From an uncultured Anaerolineales bacterium (GTDB lineage Bacteria > Chloroflexota > Anaerolineae > Anaerolineales > UBA6663): a stretch of DNA of 28,167 nucleotides. Numbering within the stretch: position 1 is the stretch's first letter; every line of letters starts with the position of its first letter. Where the stretch lies: positions 1 through 28,167 of the forward strand of contig CALFZO010000009.1 in NCBI GenBank assembly GCA_937952305.1, read 5' to 3'. A program made the position numbers and the translations under genes. The notes beneath the pieces are model-generated. The model ran no database searches. It saw only the letters and a program-made list of their open reading frames with translations, and had not been told where the DNA came from. This document shows positions 23,020 through 28,167 of this stretch, one piece after another.

Positions 23020-24171
23020 TCAGCGCCGGCGCAGGTGGGTGCGCTGGAACAGCCAGACCCCGGCGGCGAAATACAGCCCGGAGAGCAGACCCAGCGCGCC
23101 GAGTTCGTAGGCCACGCCGCCCAGACCGGCGCCCAGCGTCATAACCTTGTTCAAGGCGGCTACGGCATGGGTCTGCGGGATGAAGTCGAACAGCCCTAAC
23201 GTGCGTCCACCGACGGTGGCCAGGGGGATGGGCGGCATGGGGAAAACGGCGCCGCTGAAGAACATCAGGAACATCAGCGGGAAATTGGCCACCACAAAAG
23301 CCTCGCCGACCGTGTGCGTGAAGCAAGCCACGATCAAACTGATGCCGATCACCGACAGGCTGGCCATGGCCGTCACCAGCACCGCCACCCACAGCGGCCC
23401 CTGGCTGCGGAAGCCCAGGGCCAGCGCCGTGAGGAACGTCAGCGCCACGGCCGCCAGCGCCACCAGCATCTGCGCCAGGGTGATCCCGCCCAGATACTCG
23501 AACGCCGACAGCGGCGTCAACTGCAGGCGGCTGAACGTCCCGGCTTCCACCTCCCGCGCCACGGTCATGGCCGCCTGAAAGACCAGCATGGCGACAGCCA
23601 CCACCAGCAGCCCCGGCACGTACAACTCGAACTCGGTGCGCGTGCCCGAGGCGCCCAGCGGCTCCTCGCTGAGCCGCAGCGGCCCGGTCTGGCCCGTGGC
23701 CGTCTGGGCGTAGGCGTCCACAGCCGAGGCCGCCAGCACCGCGGCTACGGCGTAGGGCGGGTTGGTCAGGTCCCCGACCAGGGTGACGGCGGCCGGCCGC
23801 CGCTCGAGCAGCGCCTGCGAGAAATCGGCCGGGAGCACCAGCAGGGCCACGGCCTGGCGATCGCGCAATTGTTGCTCGGCCTCCGGCCGATCCGTGGCCG
23901 GCCTGATCTTCAGCAACGCCCGGCCATCGGCGTAGGTGACGGCCCGCAGCGCCTGCACGGCTTCGGCGCCGGCTTGCCAGGGCGTGCCGTCAGCGCGCTG
24001 CGCGCCCTGGTCGGCGTTCACCACCAGCACGGTGTACGTGGTGGAGCCGCCGCCGTAAAACAGCCAGTACATGAGGACGAAGACCGGCGCGATACTGATC
24101 GTCAGCGCCAGCATCCATGGCGCGCGCAGCTGCTCACGCAGACTCTTGCGGAAGACGCTCGCCAGCCTCAT
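23020..24171 (-). CDS. ABC-2 type transporter permease
   Basis: Membrane subunit of an ABC exporter, 383 residues. Topology is that of the ABC-2/YhiN-like fold: an N-terminal helix (about 18-38, APWMLALTISIAPVFVLMYW), a large extracytoplasmic domain (about 40-190, with VTYADGRALLKIRP and VALLVLPADFSQALLERRPAAV), then five helices to the C-terminus (LVVAVAMLVFQAA; IGISLIVACF; FPLMFLMFFSGAVFPMPPIPL). The last block is a family signature. The ATG overlaps the ATPase stop (ATGA), so the two are coupled and form one exporter. The substrate is unknown; antibiotics, lipids or polysaccharides are usual for this class. The C-terminus ends in an Arg cluster on the cytoplasmic side. Confidence 0.92.
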   Translation of the reverse strand: MRLASVFRKSLREQLRAPWMLALTISIAPVFVLMYWLFYGGGSTTYTVLVVNADQGAQRADGTPWQAGAEAVQALRAVTYADGRALLKIRPATDRPEAEQQLRDRQAVALLVLPADFSQALLERRPAAVTLVGDLTNPPYAVAAVLAASAVDAYAQTATGQTGPLRLSEEPLGASGTRTEFELYVPGLLVVAVAMLVFQAAMTVAREVEAGTFSRLQLTPLSAFEYLGGITLAQMLVALAAVALTFLTALALGFRSQGPLWVAVLVTAMASLSVIGISLIVACFTHTVGEAFVVANFPLMFLMFFSGAVFPMPPIPLATVGGRTLGLFDFIPQTHAVAALNKVMTLGAGLGGVAYELGALGLLSGLYFAAGVWLFQRTHLRRR

Positions 24172-25121
24172 TCGCGCAGCCCTCGGCCGGTGAGCGCCAG
24201 GAAGACGTCCTCCAGCGTGTTGGCCCGCAGCCGCGCCTCGCCGGCCGTCAGGCCGGCCGCGTGCAGGGCCGTCAGCAGCGCCGGGAGCTGGTTCACCAGC
24301 CCGCGGCCGCGCACCACCAGCCCCGGCGCGCGGGCCGCCGCTGTCATACCCAGCCGCGCCGCCACCGCCTGCGCGGCCTCGCCCTGGCCGTCCACCAGGC
24401 GGATCTCGAGCACGTCGCCGTCGCCGATGCGCCCCTTCAGGGCCTCGGGCGTGTCCAGCGCCAGCAGCCGTCCGTGGTCGATGATGGCGACGCGGTCGGC
24501 CAGACGGTCGGCCTCGTCCATGTTGTGCGTGGTGAGCAGGACAGTTTTCCGGCGGGCCAGCGACCGGATGGTATCGCGCACCAGCACCCGGCTTTGCGGG
24601 TCCAGGCCGGCCTCCGGCTCATCCAGCACCACGATCTCGGGGTCGTGCACCAGGGCCAGCAGGACGTTCAGGCGGCGCTGCATGCCCCCGGACAGCGTCC
24701 GCGCCAGTTGGTCGCGCTTCTCGGCCAGGCCGAGCATCTCCAGCAGGGCCAGGGCGCGCTGCCGGGCGGTCTGGGCGCGCAGCCCGTACAGCTCGCCCAC
24801 GAAGACGAGTTGCTCCAGGCACGTCAACATCGGCCAGAGCACAATGGCCTGCGGGCACACGCCGACACGCTGGCGGAGACCGCCATCGCCGCCGCGCACC
24901 GGGCGTTCGTGCAGGAGGACGGCACCGCTGTCCGGCTGGAGCAGCCCGCACAGCAGGCTGATGGTCGTCGTCTTGCCGGCGCCGTTCGGCCCGAGCAGGC
25001 CAAAGACTTCGCCGGCCGTGACCGCCAGCGAGAGCTCATCCACGGCCAGCAGGCGGCCATAGCGCTTGGTGAGCGCCGTGGCGCGCAGGACTACCGGAGC
25101 GGGAACCGGGGACGTGGACAT
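24168..25121 (-). CDS. ABC transporter ATP-binding protein
   Basis: Nucleotide-binding subunit of about 317 residues from the ATG at 25121 (a GTG four codons earlier is possible). Walker A GPNGAGKTTT, Q-loop region VCPQ, signature LSGGMQRRL, Walker B VVLDEPEAGLDP and switch His in TTHNMDEAD are all present. Beyond the core, the C-terminal about 90 residues form the small accessory domain common in ABC-2 drug and lipid exporters of the CcmA/DrrA type, ending with NTLEDVFLALTGR. Its stop overlaps the start of the permease. No regulator is attached. Works as a homodimer with two permease copies; direction is probably export. Confidence 0.94.
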   Translation of the reverse strand: MSTSPVPAPVVLRATALTKRYGRLLAVDELSLAVTAGEVFGLLGPNGAGKTTTISLLCGLLQPDSGAVLLHERPVRGGDGGLRQRVGVCPQAIVLWPMLTCLEQLVFVGELYGLRAQTARQRALALLEMLGLAEKRDQLARTLSGGMQRRLNVLLALVHDPEIVVLDEPEAGLDPQSRVLVRDTIRSLARRKTVLLTTHNMDEADRLADRVAIIDHGRLLALDTPEALKGRIGDGDVLEIRLVDGQGEAAQAVAARLGMTAAARAPGLVVRGRGLVNQLPALLTALHAAGLTAGEARLRANTLEDVFLALTGRGLRE

Positions 25122-25267
25122 GGCGGGTGGCACTGGCTGCGCGGACGAGGATGGTTGTCACCGCCGACTCTGGCAGGGTCGCCGGCCCGCTGACAGCGTT
25201 GAAACGCCTCAAATCCCCGGCCGATTGTCACGCGGCCGGCCAGAAACAATCCCGGGTCGGTTTTCCT

Positions 25268-25296
25268 TTGCGCCCGTGGCCGCTTTCGTCTAGAAT
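25268..25296 (+). promoter_or_regulatory. Promoter of the roadblock-like/GTPase pair
   Basis: TTGCGC (25268-25273), 17-base spacer, TAGAAT (25291-25296). The predicted start is near 25303, so the leader is only about 5-11 bases, again close to leaderless. Confidence 0.5.
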
Positions 25297-25313
25297 CACA
25301 CGCGAGGATGAGC

Positions 25314-26087
25314 ATGCTGGAACGTCTCAAACGCTTGCTGACCGGCCAACCCCGATCCGAACCCAAGCCGCCGGCGCCGGCCGTGCCGCGGCCGACGGCC
25401 AGCGCTCCACCGGCCTCTCCGCCCGCCAAACCCGCTCCAACGCCGAGCCAGCCCGTGCCGGAAGCTCCCCTGCCCAAACCCACCTCGGCTGAGGGCGCGC
25501 GCGAATACCTGGCGCGCGTGCAGGCCAAGGTGGCGCGCCTGGCCGAGGATTTCGCCGCCGGCAGCATCAACCGCACCCAGTTCCAGGAGATGTACGCGCA
25601 TTACCGGCGCGAGATCCGCGTGGTGGAGCGGATGCTGGAAGCGCAGGAGGGCGATTGGCGCGGCGCCGTCAACGAAGGCCAGACCGTCAACATCCGCAAG
25701 CGCCACGTGGCCCGCGCCGAGGGCTACGCCATCTACGAAAACGACTCCGGCATGCCGCTGGCAACGCTGGGCAAGTTTGAGGTCGATCCGGCCCTGGTGG
25801 TGCCGATGCTGTCCAGCTACCGTTCGGCCGCCGAGGAGATGTTCGGCGGCGGTGTGCGCTCCACCGGCATCGACAACGGGCGCTGGCTGACGTTCATGCC
25901 CGGCCAGTTTACGACCCTGGTTGTGCTCTTCACGCTGGAGCCGGCGGTGAAGCAGCTCGAGTTTCTGGAGACCCTGCACCGGACCTTCGAGACGGCCAAC
26001 CGGAATCCGCTCAGCCAGCCGCCGGTCGATCCGGGCGGGTTGATTTATCCGCAGGAGTTCGATCTCGGTCTGTGGCGCAGCGCCTGA
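25314..26087 (+). CDS. Roadblock/longin-like protein paired with a Rab-like GTPase
   Basis: Cytoplasmic protein of 257 residues (ATG at 25314 has GAGG 6 bases upstream; ATG at 25308 has no usable spacing). The N-terminus is a short basic helix (MLERLKRLL), then a Pro/Ala/Lys-rich linker to about residue 58, then a helical stretch (60-125, AREYLARVQAKVARLAEDF and RREIRVVERMLEAQ). The C-terminal part (about 135-240) reads like a profilin-like roadblock/longin fold: GYAIYENDSGMPLAT, a helix LVVPMLSSYRSAAEEMFG, strand RWLTFMPG, strand FTTLVVLFTLEP, and a final helix. I do not recognise the full protein; the fold is inferred from this pattern and from the GTPase that follows. Roadblock proteins are regulators of Ras-like GTPases (MglB with MglA). 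Confidence 0.8.
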   Translation: MLERLKRLLTGQPRSEPKPPAPAVPRPTASAPPASPPAKPAPTPSQPVPEAPLPKPTSAEGAREYLARVQAKVARLAEDFAAGSINRTQFQEMYAHYRREIRVVERMLEAQEGDWRGAVNEGQTVNIRKRHVARAEGYAIYENDSGMPLATLGKFEVDPALVVPMLSSYRSAAEEMFGGGVRSTGIDNGRWLTFMPGQFTTLVVLFTLEPAVKQLEFLETLHRTFETANRNPLSQPPVDPGGLIYPQEFDLGLWRSA

Positions 26088-26113
26088 CGGCGCCGCCGTC
26101 GACCGGCCTACCT

Positions 26114-26635
26114 ATGCCCGCCGCGCCTCCCACGCTCAAGGTCGTCGTCGCCGGCGACGGCAATGTCGGCAAGACTTCGCTGATCCGGCGCTGGGCCGAG
26201 GGGCGCTTCGAGTCCAGCCGCGTGATGACGATCGGCGTGGACTTCCAGACCAAGCTGGTGGAACTGCCGGACGGCACCGTCAAACTCTCGATCTGGGACG
26301 TGGCCGGACAAGAGCGTTTCGAGTCCATGCGGCCCGGTTTCTACCGCGGCAGCCGGGCGGTGGCGCTGGTCTTCGATGCCAGTGAGCAGGCGTCTTTCTT
26401 GAGCCTGGCGCGCTGGCAGGCCGAGATCCGCAAAGCGGTGCCGGCGGCGCGCTTCCTGGTGGTCGCCAACAAGATCGACCTGCCGCGGGTGGTCCCGGCG
26501 GACGCCGGCCGCCAGCTGGCCCTGGCGCTGCGGGCGCCGTATGTGGAGACCAGCGCGGCCACCGGTGACGGCGTGGCGTCGCTGTTCGAGGCCCTGGCGC
26601 GGCAGGCGCGCGGTGAACCCAGCCGCGCCGCGTGA
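26114..26635 (+). CDS. Rab-like small GTPase
   Basis: Ras-superfamily GTPase of 173 residues with all five G-box motifs: G1 GDGNVGKTS (14-22), G2 Thr39 in MTIGVDF, G3 DVAGQERF with catalytic Gln66, G4 NKID (119-122), and G5 ETSA (145-148). WDVAGQERF and the IGVDF switch are strikingly Rab/Arf-like and differ from MglA, which lacks the normal G3 Asp. No C-terminal Cys for prenylation, so any membrane contact would be indirect. The ATG at 26114 lies 26 bases after the preceding stop; a GTG at 26072 overlapping the upstream gene is an alternative. Same operon as the roadblock/longin-like protein. Such Rab-like proteins occur scattered in bacteria; their jobs are mostly unknown. Confidence 0.93.
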   Translation: MPAAPPTLKVVVAGDGNVGKTSLIRRWAEGRFESSRVMTIGVDFQTKLVELPDGTVKLSIWDVAGQERFESMRPGFYRGSRAVALVFDASEQASFLSLARWQAEIRKAVPAARFLVVANKIDLPRVVPADAGRQLALALRAPYVETSAATGDGVASLFEALARQARGEPSRAA

Positions 26636-26680
26636 GTGGCCGGCCTCTCGGCCAAAACGCACCCGCGTTGTACGCCTGGC

Positions 26681-26708
26681 TTGACAGTCCACGCCGGCGA
26701 CATATACT
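26681..26708 (+). promoter_or_regulatory. Near-consensus promoter of the cysK-cysE operon
   Basis: TTGACA (26681-26686), 16-base spacer, TATACT (26703-26708): perfect -35 and 5 of 6 at -10. Seven bases past the -10 end is 26715, the A of a short ATG frame. Confidence 0.8.
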
Positions 26709-26714
26709 GACTCC

Positions 26715-26777
26715 ATGTTCCTCCCAGGCGCTCGGACACGGTTGGTCTGCCTGTGTACCAAGCGGGCCGGTTTTTGA
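26715..26777 (+). CDS. 20-residue leaderless leader peptide with Cys-x-Cys
   Basis: ATG at 26715 coincides with the predicted transcript start. The frame encodes 20 residues and ends with TGA at 26775-26777. Codons 12 and 14 are Cys (TGC at 26748, TGT at 26754) in VCLC. It sits between a strong promoter and cysK, the cysteine synthase gene, and its end overlaps the first hairpin of the leader. Leaderless short frames rich in Cys codons are known to act as cysteine-responsive attenuators in mycobacteria; here the placement suggests the same. Two Cys codons in 20 is modest, so chance is possible. No ribosome site is present, as expected for leaderless translation. Confidence 0.55.
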   Translation: MFLPGARTRLVCLCTKRAGF

Positions 26778-26886
26778 CCCCCGCTTGAGCTCTGGCGCCT
26801 TTCCCCCTGTTTCGCACCGTTTCCCGAATTGAGCCAGGCCGCCTAAGCGGGTCCGACCGCCGGTCCGCGTTGGTTGCCGCCGCTTG
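26759..26886 (+). promoter_or_regulatory. Attenuator-like alternative hairpins in the cysK leader
   Basis: Four complementary segments: 1 caagcggg (26759-26766), 2 cccgcttg (26780-26787), 3 aagcggg (26845-26851), 4 ccgcttg (26880-26886). Pairs 1:2 (8 bp) and 3:4 (6 bp) can coexist; 2:3 (7 bp) excludes both. A ribosome waiting at the Cys codons (26748-26756) would cover segment 1 and free 2 to pair with 3. No T-run follows 3:4, so control of translation or Rho-dependent termination is more likely than an intrinsic terminator. Confidence 0.5.
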
Positions 26887-26938
26887 TCAGCCTGAACTGG
26901 CCACTGTTCTTTCGATTCCCAAGGGAGCCTGCTTCGCC

Positions 26939-27871
26939 ATGAAAATCGCCAACAATGTCACGGATCTGGTCGGCAACACGCCGCTGGTGCGGCTGAACCG
27001 CCTGGTCGACGGCGCCGTCGCCGACATCGTCGCCAAACTCGAGTTCTACAACCCCGCCCACAGCGTCAAGGACCGCATCGGTGTCGCCATGATCGACGCC
27101 GCCGAGGCCGCCGGCGCCATCAAGCCGGACACGGTCATCCTGGAGCCCACCAGCGGCAACACCGGCATCGCGCTGGCCTTCGTCTGCGCGGCGCGCGGCT
27201 ACAAATGCGCGCTGGTGATGCCCGAGACCATGAGCAAGGAGCGGCGTATGCTGCTGCGCGCGTACGGCGCCGAGTTGATCCTGACGCCGGGCAGCGAGGG
27301 CATGCCCGGGGCCATCAAGCGCGCCGAGGCGCTGGCGGCCGAGGACCCGCGCTACTTGATCCCGCAGCAGTTCAAAAACCCGGCCAACCCGGAGATCCAC
27401 CGCCGCACCACGGCCGAGGAGATCTGGCGCGACACCGACGGCCGGGTCGACATCCTGGTGTCCGGGATCGGCACGGGCGGCACCATCACCGGCGTCGGCG
27501 AAGTGCTCAAAGCGCGCAAGCCCACCTTTCAGGCCATCGCCGTGGAGCCGGAGGCCTCGCCGGTGCTGTCCGGCGGGCAGCGCGGCCCGCACCCCATCCA
27601 GGGCATCGGCGCCGGCTTCGTGCCGGACGTGCTCAACACCCAGATCTATGCCGAGATCATCCGCGTCAAGAACGACGACGCCTTTGACCTGGCGCGGCGC
27701 GCGGCGCGCGAAGAGGGCCTGCTGGTGGGGATCTCGTCCGGCGCCGCGCTGTGGGCGGCCCGGGAGGTCGGCCGCCGGCCCGCCAATGCCGGCAAGCTGA
27801 TCGTGGTCGTCATTCCATCCTTCGGCGAGCGCTATCTGAGCACGCCGTTGTTCGCTCATCTGGCGGATTGA
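26939..27871 (+). CDS. cysK: Cysteine synthase (O-acetylserine sulfhydrylase)
   Basis: PLP enzyme that makes cysteine from O-acetylserine and sulfide, 310 residues, the usual CysK length. The PLP lysine is Lys44 in HSVKDRIG; the substrate loop TSGNTG starts at Thr71; the phosphate-binding GTGGTITG follows mid-protein. QFKNPANPEIHRRTT and GIGAGFVPD are further CysK blocks, and VEPEASPVLSGG matches the A isoform. ATG at 26939 has AAGGGAG 11 bases upstream; the frame's longer upstream extension is leader RNA. cysE follows after 9 bases, so the two consecutive steps from serine are co-transcribed, and CysK and CysE are known to form a complex in other bacteria. Expression is probably set by the long structured leader. 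Confidence 0.96.
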   Translation: MKIANNVTDLVGNTPLVRLNRLVDGAVADIVAKLEFYNPAHSVKDRIGVAMIDAAEAAGAIKPDTVILEPTSGNTGIALAFVCAARGYKCALVMPETMSKERRMLLRAYGAELILTPGSEGMPGAIKRAEALAAEDPRYLIPQQFKNPANPEIHRRTTAEEIWRDTDGRVDILVSGIGTGGTITGVGEVLKARKPTFQAIAVEPEASPVLSGGQRGPHPIQGIGAGFVPDVLNTQIYAEIIRVKNDDAFDLARRAAREEGLLVGISSGAALWAAREVGRRPANAGKLIVVVIPSFGERYLSTPLFAHLAD

Positions 27872-27880
27872 AGGGGCAGG

Positions 27881-28167
27881 ATGTGGGCTACTCTGAAGAG
27901 TGACATCGCCGCGGTTTTCGAGCGCGACCCGGCCGCGCGCAGCCTGTTCGAAATCGTCCTGTGCTATCCCGGCCTGCACGCCGTTTGGGGACACCGGCTC
28001 TCCAGCTGGTTCTGGCGGCGCGGCCTGTTCTTTCTGGGGCGCTGGGTCTCGCAGGCTGTGCGCGCCCTGACCGGCATCGAGATCCATCCTGGCGCCAAGA
28101 TCGGCCCCGGCTTCTTCATCGACCACGGCATGGGCGTGGTGATCGGCGAGACGGCCGAGATCGGCGA
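27881..28167 (+). CDS. cysE: Serine O-acetyltransferase (3' end outside the window)
   Basis: First 95 residues of serine acetyltransferase, which transfers acetyl from acetyl-CoA to serine and supplies CysK. The short N-terminal helical domain (MWATLKSDIAAVFERDPAA, then YPGLHAVWGHRLSSW) is of the compact CysE type seen in Gram-positives and Chloroflexota. The left-handed beta-helix begins at GIEIHPGAKIG, and FFIDHGMGVVIGETAEIG carries the catalytic Asp-His pair (IDHG). The ATG follows cysK by 9 bases with AAGGGGCAGG as ribosome site. The hexapeptide repeats and C-terminal tail that binds CysK are beyond the window. Confidence 0.95.
   Translation, partial: MWATLKSDIAAVFERDPAARSLFEIVLCYPGLHAVWGHRLSSWFWRRGLFFLGRWVSQAVRALTGIEIHPGAKIGPGFFIDHGMGVVIGETAEIG

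Noticed and set aside
25222..25252. Inverted repeat gattgt / acaatc upstream of the ABC exporter
   Set aside because: Only 6 bp with a 17-base spacer; could be an operator but is within chance for the region.
26637..26654. Hairpin just after the GTPase gene as a terminator
   Set aside because: 6-bp stem followed by aaaac on the plus strand, with no T-run; not supported as an intrinsic terminator.
26709..26938. SAM riboswitch or T-box in the cysK leader
   Set aside because: I looked for the SAM-I core and the T-box AGGGUGGNACCGCG motif and saw neither; the Cys-codon leader peptide explains the region better.

Overview
The window is GC-rich, gene-dense bacterial chromosome with no sign of a prophage, plasmid or intact insertion sequence. 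Several features point to Chloroflexota (an Anaerolineae-like lineage). They are a secreted protein with two SH3-like and three PA14 domains, a DUF5667-like N-terminus on a multiheme cytochrome, a Rab-like small GTPase, a second DnaE-type polymerase, and apparently leaderless transcripts. This assignment is inferred from gene content; no rRNA or ribosomal marker is present.

Layout. 1-1258 is the 3' part of an FGGY sugar kinase. 1280-9331 is a run of minus-strand genes: an iron-type alcohol dehydrogenase with an AcuC/histone-deacetylase-like deacetylase, a PflX-like radical SAM protein, an M20 peptidase and a DnaE2-like polymerase. 9391-15560 is one minus-strand five-gene operon that looks like an electron conduit: a membrane cytochrome b, an 18-heme cytochrome c, a 2[4Fe-4S] ferredoxin, an FAD/NAD oxidoreductase and a 24-heme cytochrome c built from near-identical repeats. 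It ends in a perfect hairpin terminator. 15561-16203 is non-coding as far as I can see. Then come a single-domain response regulator (+) and a SulP transporter-STAS-rhodanese fusion (-) preceded by a short coupled upstream reading frame. 19239-21371 holds the SH3/PA14 protein and a small metallothionein-like protein. 21391-25121 holds an apparently leaderless type I asparaginase (-), a DsrE-like protein (+) and an ABC-2 exporter pair (-). 25314-26635 pairs a roadblock/longin-like protein with a Rab-like GTPase. The window ends in cysK-cysE, the two steps that make cysteine from serine.

Two things stand out. First, the five-gene redox operon could carry electrons between cytoplasmic NAD(P)H or ferredoxin, the membrane and up to 42 periplasmic or surface c-hemes; its stop and start codons overlap or nearly touch through the first four genes. 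Second, the cysK leader has a near-consensus promoter whose predicted start falls on the ATG of a 20-codon reading frame containing Cys-x-Cys. It is followed by four short complementary segments that can pair 1:2 and 3:4, or 2:3, as expected for a cysteine-responsive attenuator.
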